From: Fibrobacter succinogenes
GTDB lineage: Bacteria; Fibrobacterota; Fibrobacteria; Fibrobacterales; CADBQJ01
Length of the DNA: 5,399 nt
Direction: 5' to 3'
Assembly: GCA_902796785.1 (NCBI GenBank)
Contig: CADBQJ010000138.1
Location: 1-5,399, forward strand
Part shown: piece after piece, positions 1 through 5,061 of the stretch
How the letters are laid out: each line of letters opens with the position of its first letter
How positions within the stretch are numbered: position 1 is the first letter of the stretch
The notes under the pieces: model-generated
The model's input: the letters and a program-made list of their open reading frames with translations, nothing else
The model's database searches: none
What the model was told of the DNA's origin: nothing
Position numbers and translations under genes: made by a program

Positions 1-1163
1 ATGTCCTTGATGAAGGTCGGCTGGACGAGCTTGTCCTCGACGGCGAGTTCGAACAGTTCGAGGATGCCGCGGCCGCGGCTGAATTCGCCGTCGAGGTGGC
101 CGCCGAGCTCTTCCATCTTGGCCTTGATCTCGTCGTCGGTCATCTCGTTCACCTTGAGGCCGCCGAACTTCTCGATCGCCTCGATCATGGAGTAGCGGGG
201 CCACGGGGCCTTGAAGTCGATCTCCTTGCCCTGGTACTCGATCTTCGTGGTGCCGTTCGCCGCGACGCAGGCCCGTTCGTAGATGTTCTCGAAGTGGACC
301 ATCATGTCGTTGTAGTCGGCGTAGGCCTCGTAGAACTCGAGCCCGGTGAACTCGGGGCTGTGGGTGCGGTCCATCCCCTCGTTGCGGAAGTTCTTGCTGA
401 ACTCGAAGACCTTCTCCATGCCGCCCACGATGCAGCGCTTGAGGTAGAGCTCGGGCGCCACGCGCAGATAGAGCGTCATGTCGCAGGCGTTGTGGTGAGT
501 GGTGAACGGACGGGCGTTGGCGCCACCGTAGATCGGCTGGAGCGTCGGTGTCTCGACCTCGACGAAGCCCTTTTCGATCAGGTATTCGCGGATGGCCTGC
601 ATGATCTTGAACCGCTTGACGAACACCTCGCGCACGGAGTCGTTCATCGCCATGTCGACGTAGCGCTGGCGGTAGCGGGTGTCGACGTCGGCGAACTCGT
701 TGAAGACGACCTTGTTGCCGTTCTCGTCGACCTTCTCCTTGGCCACGGGCAGCGGGCGCACGGCCTTGGAGAGCATCGTCGCCTTCTTCACGCGGACGGA
801 GTACTCGCCCGTCTGCGTCTCGAACATGGTCCCCTTCACGCCGACGAAGTCGCCCAGGTCGACCATCTTGACGATCTCGTAGTTCTCCTCGCCCACCTCG
901 TCGCGCGCGCAGACCACCTGCAGGCGGCCCCAGCGGTCCTTGAGGTGCATGAAGCACATCTTGCCCTTGCGGTTGTAGCGGACCACGCGGCCCGCGAACG
1001 AGACCTCCTCGCCGTTCGCGAGGAGCTCGTCCTTCCGCGCGCGGAGGACGGCGGAGTCGTGGGTGCGGTCGAACTTGTGGGGATAGGCCTCCACGCCCAT
1101 CTCGGCGAACTTCGCGAGCTTCGCGAGGCGGGCCTCCACCTGGTCGTTCATCTGCATCGGCAT
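1..1163 (-). CDS. lysS: Lysyl-tRNA synthetase, class II (3' end cut by window edge)
   Basis: Charges tRNA-Lys with lysine in the cytoplasm, using ATP. The window holds the first 387 residues; roughly a quarter of the protein, including class II motif 3, lies beyond the left edge. The N-terminal OB-fold anticodon-binding domain spans about residues 54-135 (VSFAGRVVRYNRKGK, then FMHLKDRWGRLQVV). The catalytic domain begins at RYRQRYVD (163-170). Motif 1 is around 185-210 (KGFVEVETPTLQPI), followed by GGANARPFTTHHN and YLRVAPELYLKR. Motif 2 is FRNEGMDRTHSPEFTGLE (259-276), and the fragment ends in LVQPTFIKD, just before the expected SPLAK-type block. An insertion of about 15 residues (AKEKVDENGNKVVFN) before RYRQRY resembles Bacteroidota-type enzymes. 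The start at 1163 has AGGAG 10 bases upstream; Met3 and Met5 are possible but further from it. Only one base separates it from the prfB stop, so coupling is likely. Identification is secure. Confidence 0.97.
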   Translation of the reverse strand, partial: MPMQMNDQVEARLAKLAKFAEMGVEAYPHKFDRTHDSAVLRARKDELLANGEEVSFAGRVVRYNRKGKMCFMHLKDRWGRLQVVCARDEVGEENYEIVKMVDLGDFVGVKGTMFETQTGEYSVRVKKATMLSKAVRPLPVAKEKVDENGNKVVFNEFADVDTRYRQRYVDMAMNDSVREVFVKRFKIMQAIREYLIEKGFVEVETPTLQPIYGGANARPFTTHHNACDMTLYLRVAPELYLKRCIVGGMEKVFEFSKNFRNEGMDRTHSPEFTGLEFYEAYADYNDMMVHFENIYERACVAANGTTKIEYQGKEIDFKAPWPRYSMIEAIEKFGGLKVNEMTDDEIKAKMEELGGHLDGEFSRGRGILELFELAVEDKLVQPTFIKD

Positions 1164-1164
1164 C

Positions 1165-2259
1165 TTATTTCTTCTCCTGTGAACTCGCCAGCAAGTAGGC
1201 GTCCACGAATGGCTGCAGGTCGCCGTCGAGCACGGCGGCGGTGTCGGACGTCTCCGTCCCGGTGCGGACGTCCTTCACGAGGTTGTAGGGGTGCAGCACG
1301 TAGTTGCGGATCTGGCTCCCCCACTCCACCTTGAGCTTGGAGGGAAGGGCGGCGTTGCGCCGGGCCTCCTCCTCGCGGCGCATCCGCTCGTAGACCGCGG
1401 ACTTCAGCACCTGCAGCGCCTTCTCGCGGTTCTGGATCTGGGAGCGCTCGTTCTGGCAGGTGACGACGATCCCGGTGGGGATGTGCGTCATGCGCACGGC
1501 GGAGTCGGTCTTGTTGATGTGCTGCCCGCCCGCGCCGGAGGAGCGGTAGGTGTCCACGCGGATGTCCTTCTCGTTGATCTCCACCTCGGCGTCCTCCACG
1601 ATCGGCGAGACGTCGACCGCGGCGAAGGAGGTGTGGCGCCGGGCGGCGGCGTCGAAGGGCGAGATGCGCACCAGGCGGTGGACGCCCGATTCGGAGCGGA
1701 GGAACCCGTAGGCGAACTCGGAGGAGACCTCGAACGTGGCCGACTTGATCCCGGCCTCCTCGCCCTCCTGCAGGTCGAGGAGCTTGAACTGCCAGCCGCT
1801 CTTCTCGAAGAAGCGCTGGTACATGCGCGTCAGCATCGCGGCCCAGTCGGCGGACTCGGTGCCGCCGGCGCCGGGGTGGATGTTGACCATCGCGCCGCGC
1901 GAGTCGTCGGGGCCGTCGAGCATCCGCTTGAGCTCCAGCGCGTGGAGATCCTCGCTCCACCTGCCGAAGTCTTCGACCATCTCGGCCTCGGTGGCCTCGT
2001 CGCCCTCGGCGTGCGCCATGTCGTAGAGCTCGGAGATGGCCTTCAGGCGGTCGTCGAGGCCGTGCCATCCCTCGACCCAGTCCTTCACCAGCTGAGTGTG
2101 GCGGAGATGGGCCCGCGCCTTGTCGGCGTCGTCCCAGAAGTCCTCGCGCCCGGCCTGCGCCTCCAGCACGCGCAGCTCCTCCTCCTTCGCCGGGAGGTCG
2201 AGCGAACGGTGGAGCTGCTTCAGGCGCTCGCGCGCCTCGTCCAGGCCGGAGATCGGCAT
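1165..2259 (-). CDS. prfB: Peptide chain release factor 2 (RF2), no programmed frameshift
   Basis: Cytoplasmic class 1 release factor that recognises UGA and UAA stop codons in the ribosomal A site and triggers peptide release. The 364 residues match the usual length (E. coli 365). Visible marks are the helical N-terminal domain, the RF2-specific SPF anticodon-like tripeptide at 200-202 (RF1 would have PxT), and the catalytic SGAGGQHINKTDSAVR block with GGQ at 244-246. After it come THIPTGIVV, SQIQN and the C-terminal WGSQIRNYVLHPYNLVKD. The residue aligned with E. coli RF2 position 246 is Ser, a normal small residue. Codons 20-21 are CTC GAC, aligned with E. coli Leu25-Asp26 where the CTTTGAC +1 frameshift site normally sits; here the frame is continuous with no UGA. 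The start has only a weak purine-rich stretch upstream but follows the chaperone stop codon by 4 bases, so coupling is likely. lysS follows after one base, the same pair as in E. coli. The stop codon is TAA. Confidence 0.97.
   Translation of the reverse strand: MPISGLDEARERLKQLHRSLDLPAKEEELRVLEAQAGREDFWDDADKARAHLRHTQLVKDWVEGWHGLDDRLKAISELYDMAHAEGDEATEAEMVEDFGRWSEDLHALELKRMLDGPDDSRGAMVNIHPGAGGTESADWAAMLTRMYQRFFEKSGWQFKLLDLQEGEEAGIKSATFEVSSEFAYGFLRSESGVHRLVRISPFDAAARRHTSFAAVDVSPIVEDAEVEINEKDIRVDTYRSSGAGGQHINKTDSAVRMTHIPTGIVVTCQNERSQIQNREKALQVLKSAVYERMRREEEARRNAALPSKLKVEWGSQIRNYVLHPYNLVKDVRTGTETSDTAAVLDGDLQPFVDAYLLASSQEKK
1174..1178 (-). promoter_or_regulatory. Ribosome binding site of lysS
   Basis: AGGAG on the minus strand lies inside the last codons of prfB, 10 bases before the first of three closely spaced in-frame ATG codons (Met1, Met3, Met5). 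This spacing favours the first. The site overlaps prfB coding sequence, so ribosomes terminating on prfB could hand over to lysS directly. Confidence 0.6.
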
Positions 2260-2263
2260 GCGG

Positions 2264-3292
2264 CTACTTCTTCTTGCCCAGGCTGGCGCCCAGGTTCTCG
2301 GCGGAGGGCTCGTACGCCTTGTCGAAATACTTCACGCCGTACTTGGCCTGCAGCCCCTGGAGCCAGGAGACCAGCTTGCGGGTGCGCTCCACTTCGCGCA
2401 CCTGCATCAGGTGGACGGCGATCTGGTCGCGGAACGACTCGTACTTGCCGTCGTTGCGGGCGGCCAGCGCGAAGAGGACCAGCTGGTCCTTGTCGCGGAA
2501 CACGCCGGTGATCTGCCCCACCTTGATCTTCCCGATCTCCTTCGCCCAGACCGACCCCTTGGACTTGGGGACGAAGGGCTCGACGAGGCCGCCGGTCTTG
2601 CGGGCCTGGGGGTCGTCGGAGTAGGAGGCGGCCAGCTGGCGGAAGTCGGCCTTGCCGATGCGCACCTGGGAGGCCAGCCCCTCGAGGAGCTTGGTCTTCT
2701 CCTCGACCACCTCCTTCTTCTCGCCGGGCTTGACCTTCAGCACGATGGCGAAGCCGGCCACGGAGTCGTTGTTGGGGAACTTGCCGGGGTTCTCGTCGAA
2801 GAACTTCTTCACCTCGGCCTCGGTGGGGTCCGGGGGGAAGGGGGCGACCTGCTCCACGAGCTGCTCGCTGGCCACCTGTTCCTCGATCTTCTTGTGGAAG
2901 GTCGCCTCGGTGTAGCCCATCTTCTTCAGGTAGCCCTTGAAGTCCTTGTCGGGGAGGGAGGCGGTCACCTGCTCGCGCATCAGCTTCTCGAGGCTGTCCA
3001 CGCCGCTCTTGCGGGGGCTGATCTTGAGCGCGGCCACCTCCTGGCGCACCAGCTCGCCGGCCACCAGGTTCTCCACCACGAGCGCGCGCATCTGCTGTTC
3101 GGCGCCCTGCGGGGCCTTCTGCCCGCGGAACTGCTGCTGGATCAGCTGGACGACCATCGAGTCGACCTTGCCGCGGCTGAACTCGGTCTGCCCCACCTTG
3201 ACGACGGGGAAGTTCGCGGGCTGCTTCAGCTGGGCCGAGGCCAGGGCGGGGAGCAGGCAGAGAAGGGTCAGCAGACGGGCGGATTTCGTCAT
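2264..3292 (-). CDS. Secreted SurA/PpiC-type parvulin-like chaperone
   Basis: Probable periplasmic folding factor for exported or outer-membrane proteins; 342 residues. Residues 1-20 form a Sec signal peptide (basic TKSAR, hydrophobic LLTLLCLLPAL, cleavage after ASA). Residues 21-170 are a helical, Lys/Glu/Gln-rich SurA-N-like region. Residues about 178-278 are parvulin-like: the helix KTKLLEGLASQVRIGKADFRQLAASYSDD, then ARKTGGLVEPF and KIKVGQITGVFRDKDQLVLFAL follow the family pattern (G.dFa.lA..yS.D....GG.lg.f...v.~.~.G.is.v). The histidine of the opening HIL-type strand and that of the final strand are both replaced (FAIVLKV; LVLFALAA), so isomerase activity may be lost. A helical C-terminal tail follows, ending in GKKK. 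The start has GGAG 5 bases upstream. It lies 52 bases after the lipid kinase and 4 bases before prfB. The specific family member (SurA, PpiD or PrsA-like) cannot be fixed, so no symbol is given. The stop is TAG. Confidence 0.85.
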   Translation of the reverse strand: MTKSARLLTLLCLLPALASAQLKQPANFPVVKVGQTEFSRGKVDSMVVQLIQQQFRGQKAPQGAEQQMRALVVENLVAGELVRQEVAALKISPRKSGVDSLEKLMREQVTASLPDKDFKGYLKKMGYTEATFHKKIEEQVASEQLVEQVAPFPPDPTEAEVKKFFDENPGKFPNNDSVAGFAIVLKVKPGEKKEVVEEKTKLLEGLASQVRIGKADFRQLAASYSDDPQARKTGGLVEPFVPKSKGSVWAKEIGKIKVGQITGVFRDKDQLVLFALAARNDGKYESFRDQIAVHLMQVREVERTRKLVSWLQGLQAKYGVKYFDKAYEPSAENLGASLGKKK

Positions 3293-3344
3293 GGCGTCTC
3301 CAAACGCGAAAACGTGGAAAAACGGGCTAAATATACTTATCGGC
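3293..3344 (-). promoter_or_regulatory. Putative promoter and leader of the chaperone-prfB-lysS unit
   Basis: This 52-base gap between the kinase stop and the chaperone start is markedly AT-rich against its surroundings. On the minus strand it contains GATAAGTATATTTAG, with a -10-like TATATT at 3335-3330 and GGAG at 3301-3298 as ribosome binding site. A transcript starting about 7 bases past the -10 would have a leader of about 30 nt. No TTGACA-like -35 is seen at 16-18 bases; that position falls in the GC-rich end of the kinase gene. If real, the three downstream genes can be expressed independently of the kinase. No terminator was found in the gap. Confidence 0.45.
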
Positions 3345-4313
3345 TCAGCCGCGGAGCGCCAGCAGCCGGAGCTGCCCGGCGTACGCGATGCGCAGCCGCG
3401 TCCCCGAGAGGTCCTCCGTGCGGACCTCCCCGTCCACCTGGACCGGCTCGCCGGCGGGCACGAAAATCTCCGCTTCCCGCGCGATTTCGGCGGGATGGAG
3501 CAGTTTGAAGAGCTTCGCCCCGAGCCGGCACCGGGCCAGCAGGTTCAGGGCGAGCACGGAGCGGATGTCCCGCAGGAAGAGCAGCCGGAGCAGCCCGTCG
3601 TCGTAGCGCGCGCCGGAGAGCGGGTCGGCCCCGGCGGCGTAGGAGGGGATGCTCCCCGCCAGGACGGTCCGCATGCCCGCGACCGACCGCTCGCGGAAGG
3701 TCCCGCCCGGCCCCAGCCAGCGGATCGTCGACCCCTCGGGGAGGCGGTGCGTCCGCCGGCGCCAGAAGACCAGCACGTACCAGAGCTTGTTGACCAGGGG
3801 CGAGGAGAAGGGGATGCGCCCCGCCACGCGCTCGTCGCTCCAGCGCGACGCCACCTCGGCGTCGAGCCCGGCGGAGCAGTAGGCGGCCATCATCCGGTTC
3901 CCCGGGAGGCGCCAGACGTCGAAGGAGACGGACCGGGCCATCACCAGCTTGCGGAGGGTGTTGGCCAGCCCCTTGCCGACGAAATTGCCGTAGATTCCCA
4001 GCACGCGGGCCAGGTCGTTCCCCGTCCCCAGGGGGACCAGCCCGATGGTGACGTCCAGGTCGGGGCGGCCGGCCAGCTGGGCCATCACCGCGTTCATCGT
4101 CCCGTCGCCGCCGACGGCGATCAGCCGCTCGGCCCGTTCGGCCAGGGCGACCACCTGTTCGTCGAATTTGCCGATTTCGGTGTATTCCGCGCGCCATTCG
4201 GAGGCGTCGTAGCCGAAGGAGTCCATCAGTTCGGACAGAAGGCCGTAGACTTCGCGCCCGCGTCCGCCCCCGGAAATGGGGTTGACGAGAAAAGCCACCT
4301 TCAGGTTCTTCAT
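3345..4313 (-). CDS. Diacylglycerol/lipid kinase, DAGK catalytic domain
   Basis: Probable ATP-dependent kinase turning diacylglycerol into phosphatidic acid at the inner face of the membrane, recycling lipid; the substrate is not provable from sequence, and sphingoid-base or other lipid kinases share the fold. The chosen start gives 322 residues. MKNLKVAFLVNPISGGGRG (1-19) is the typical N-terminus with its NPxSG loop. The nucleotide-binding GGDGT is at 68-72 and PLGTGNDLAR at 94-103. SAGLDAEVASR (147-157), NKLWY (175-179), DDG (238-240) and VDGE (293-296) follow in family order. The block from GLDAEVASRW to NKLWY resembles the accessory region of eukaryotic diacylglycerol kinases more than DgkB/YegS. 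An in-frame ATG 24 bases further upstream (4337) would add eight residues, but it lies upstream of the best -10-like element and neither ATG has a clear ribosome binding site. The gene ends in TGA, which RF2 decodes. Confidence 0.9.
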   Translation of the reverse strand: MKNLKVAFLVNPISGGGRGREVYGLLSELMDSFGYDASEWRAEYTEIGKFDEQVVALAERAERLIAVGGDGTMNAVMAQLAGRPDLDVTIGLVPLGTGNDLARVLGIYGNFVGKGLANTLRKLVMARSVSFDVWRLPGNRMMAAYCSAGLDAEVASRWSDERVAGRIPFSSPLVNKLWYVLVFWRRRTHRLPEGSTIRWLGPGGTFRERSVAGMRTVLAGSIPSYAAGADPLSGARYDDGLLRLLFLRDIRSVLALNLLARCRLGAKLFKLLHPAEIAREAEIFVPAGEPVQVDGEVRTEDLSGTRLRIAYAGQLRLLALRG

Positions 4314-4377
4314 TTCCGGGGAATATAGTTTTATCATTTAGGCCCGAAAACGCCCCTCCGAAACCGAGGAAATCGTG
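4314..4377. promoter_or_regulatory. Divergent promoter region, lipid kinase and lipoprotein
   Basis: This is a short AT-rich island, densest at 4322-4340, between the divergent kinase and lipoprotein genes. On the minus strand GATAAAACTATATT gives a -10-like TATATT at 4327-4322. On the plus strand TATAGT (4324-4329) or TATCAT (4332-4337) could serve the lipoprotein. No convincing -35 box is visible for either direction. The -10-like elements overlap, so the two promoters may compete. Plus-strand GAGGA at 4366-4370 is the lipoprotein ribosome binding site: it is 7 bases from ATG 4378 but only 4 from an in-frame GTG at 4375, which decides for the ATG. Confidence 0.45.
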
Positions 4378-5061
4378 ATGACCCGCGGAAAAACGCCTTT
4401 TGCCGAGCTGTGCGCGCTCTTCGCGCTCTTCCTGGCGGCCGGCTGCGAACACTCCACCATCGACAACTCCGAGCCCGAGGAGTTCTCCTCCGAGACCCCC
4501 GTCTCCTCCGAAGAGGCGACGTCCTCGGAAGAGGCCCTCTCCTCCTCGGCCGAAGCCCTCCCCGACTCGGTGACCGTGACCGTCGCCTGCGGCGAAAACG
4601 GCTCCTGCTCCCCCGACGGCGCCGTGCGCGCGGCCCGGGGCGACTCGCTGCGGATCCGCTTCGACGCCGACGAGCGCCGCTTCGTCTCCTCGGTCGTCGT
4701 GGACGGCGAGACCGAAACGCTCGACACGCTCCGCGTCGGCTCCTTCTGGACCTCCTTCGCCGACCTCTCCGCGGACCACTCCGTCTCCGTCTCCTTCGGG
4801 CGCGACATGGTCTGGGTGGACTGCGGCAAGGGCGGCGCCTGCTCCCCGCGCGACACGACCCCCGGCCCCGACGACGCCGTGCTCTTCGTCTTCCGCGCCG
4901 ACTCCGGCAACAAGGTGGGGAGCTATTCGCGCAACGGCGAGCTCGTCTTCGACGGCACCGGGCTGAACGTGGTCGTCCTCACCGACACGCTGCGCGGGTT
5001 CCGCGAGCCGCGCGACCTCGGCGTGAGCTTCATCCGCCTGGACGGCTCCGCGATCGAATAG
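4378..5061 (+). CDS. Lipoprotein with Ser/Glu repeat linker and two Cys-paired InlB-B-like repeats
   Basis: No known function recognised; 227 residues. Residues 1-22 are a lipoprotein signal peptide ending in LAAG, with Cys23 as the lipidation site, so the mature protein should be membrane-anchored and face the periplasm or surface. Residues 24-62 form an acidic Ser/Glu linker with hexapeptide units (SSETPV, SSEEAT, SSEEAL, SSSAEA). Two related modules follow, about 65-141 and 143-219, 78 residues apart. Each opens with a Cys-paired turn, CGENGSCSP (71-79) and CGKGGACSP (149-157), and continues with beta-rich sequence. The first runs GDSLRIRFDADERRFVSSVVVDGE to FADLSADHSVSVSFG, which looks like divergent InlB B-repeat or similar beta modules (GxGxVSPxG ... 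AD ... VxVDG ... DHSVSVxF). The second is more degraded. A GTG at 4375 would add one Met. The gene diverges from the lipid kinase and its end overlaps tatD. Fibrobacter lipoproteins often have such linkers. Confidence 0.88.
   Translation: MTRGKTPFAELCALFALFLAAGCEHSTIDNSEPEEFSSETPVSSEEATSSEEALSSSAEALPDSVTVTVACGENGSCSPDGAVRAARGDSLRIRFDADERRFVSSVVVDGETETLDTLRVGSFWTSFADLSADHSVSVSFGRDMVWVDCGKGGACSPRDTTPGPDDAVLFVFRADSGNKVGSYSRNGELVFDGTGLNVVVLTDTLRGFREPRDLGVSFIRLDGSAIE
4486..4557 (+). repeat. 18-base tandem repeat encoding SSEEAx linker
   Basis: Four hexapeptide units in the lipoprotein (residues 37-60: SSETPV, SSEEAT, SSEEAL, SSSAEA) come from an 18-base period. Units two and three are nearly identical in DNA (TCCTCCGAAGAGGC and TCCTCGGAAGAGGC). 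This is likely an expandable flexible spacer between the lipid anchor and the folded modules. Confidence 0.65.
4570..5034 (+). repeat. Duplicated beta module within the lipoprotein
   Basis: Protein-level repeat with a 78-residue period, module 1 at 4570-4800 and module 2 at 4804-5034. Alignment rests on CGxxGxCSP at the same place in both, a following hydrophobic strand (LRIRFDAD against VLFVFRAD), a central NG/DG turn (VVVDGE against YSRNGE) and a final strand (VSVSF against LGVSF). DNA identity is low, so this is an old duplication. Confidence 0.6.

Noticed and set aside
96..1334. Long plus-strand open frame (412 codons) opposite lysS
   Set aside because: Its product is a monotonous Val/Leu/His/Asp/Ala-rich string with no domain, which is the usual antisense image of a GC-rich gene; lysS on the other strand has full family motifs.
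1148..2068. Minus-strand open frame (306 codons) overlapping prfB in another frame
   Set aside because: Arg-rich low-complexity product with no motif; the prfB frame carries SPF and GGQ and the right length.
3341..3351. Perfect short palindrome CGGCTCAGCCG at the kinase stop codon, considered as a terminator
   Set aside because: The arms are only five bases with a one-base loop, which cannot fold sterically as drawn, and no T-run follows on the minus strand.
1291..3508. Plus-strand open frames (406 and 470 codons) across prfB and the chaperone gene
   Set aside because: Leu/Val/His/Gly-rich antisense shadows that run across gene boundaries, with no ribosome binding site or recognisable domain.
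4375..4377. GTG as start of the lipoprotein gene
   Set aside because: It lies only 4 bases from GAGGA, whereas the next codon, ATG at 4378, lies at 7 bases and gives the same signal peptide.
2937..4779. Long frames on both strands (463 and 480 codons) spanning the lipid kinase and reaching into neighbouring genes
   Set aside because: They cross real gene ends and the divergent promoter island, and encode Arg/Gly/Pro/Ala-rich strings with no family signature.
4338..4913. Minus-strand open frame (191 codons) opposite the lipoprotein
   Set aside because: Ser/Glu-rich product mirrors the repetitive sense linker; the sense frame has a ribosome binding site, lipobox and duplicated modules.
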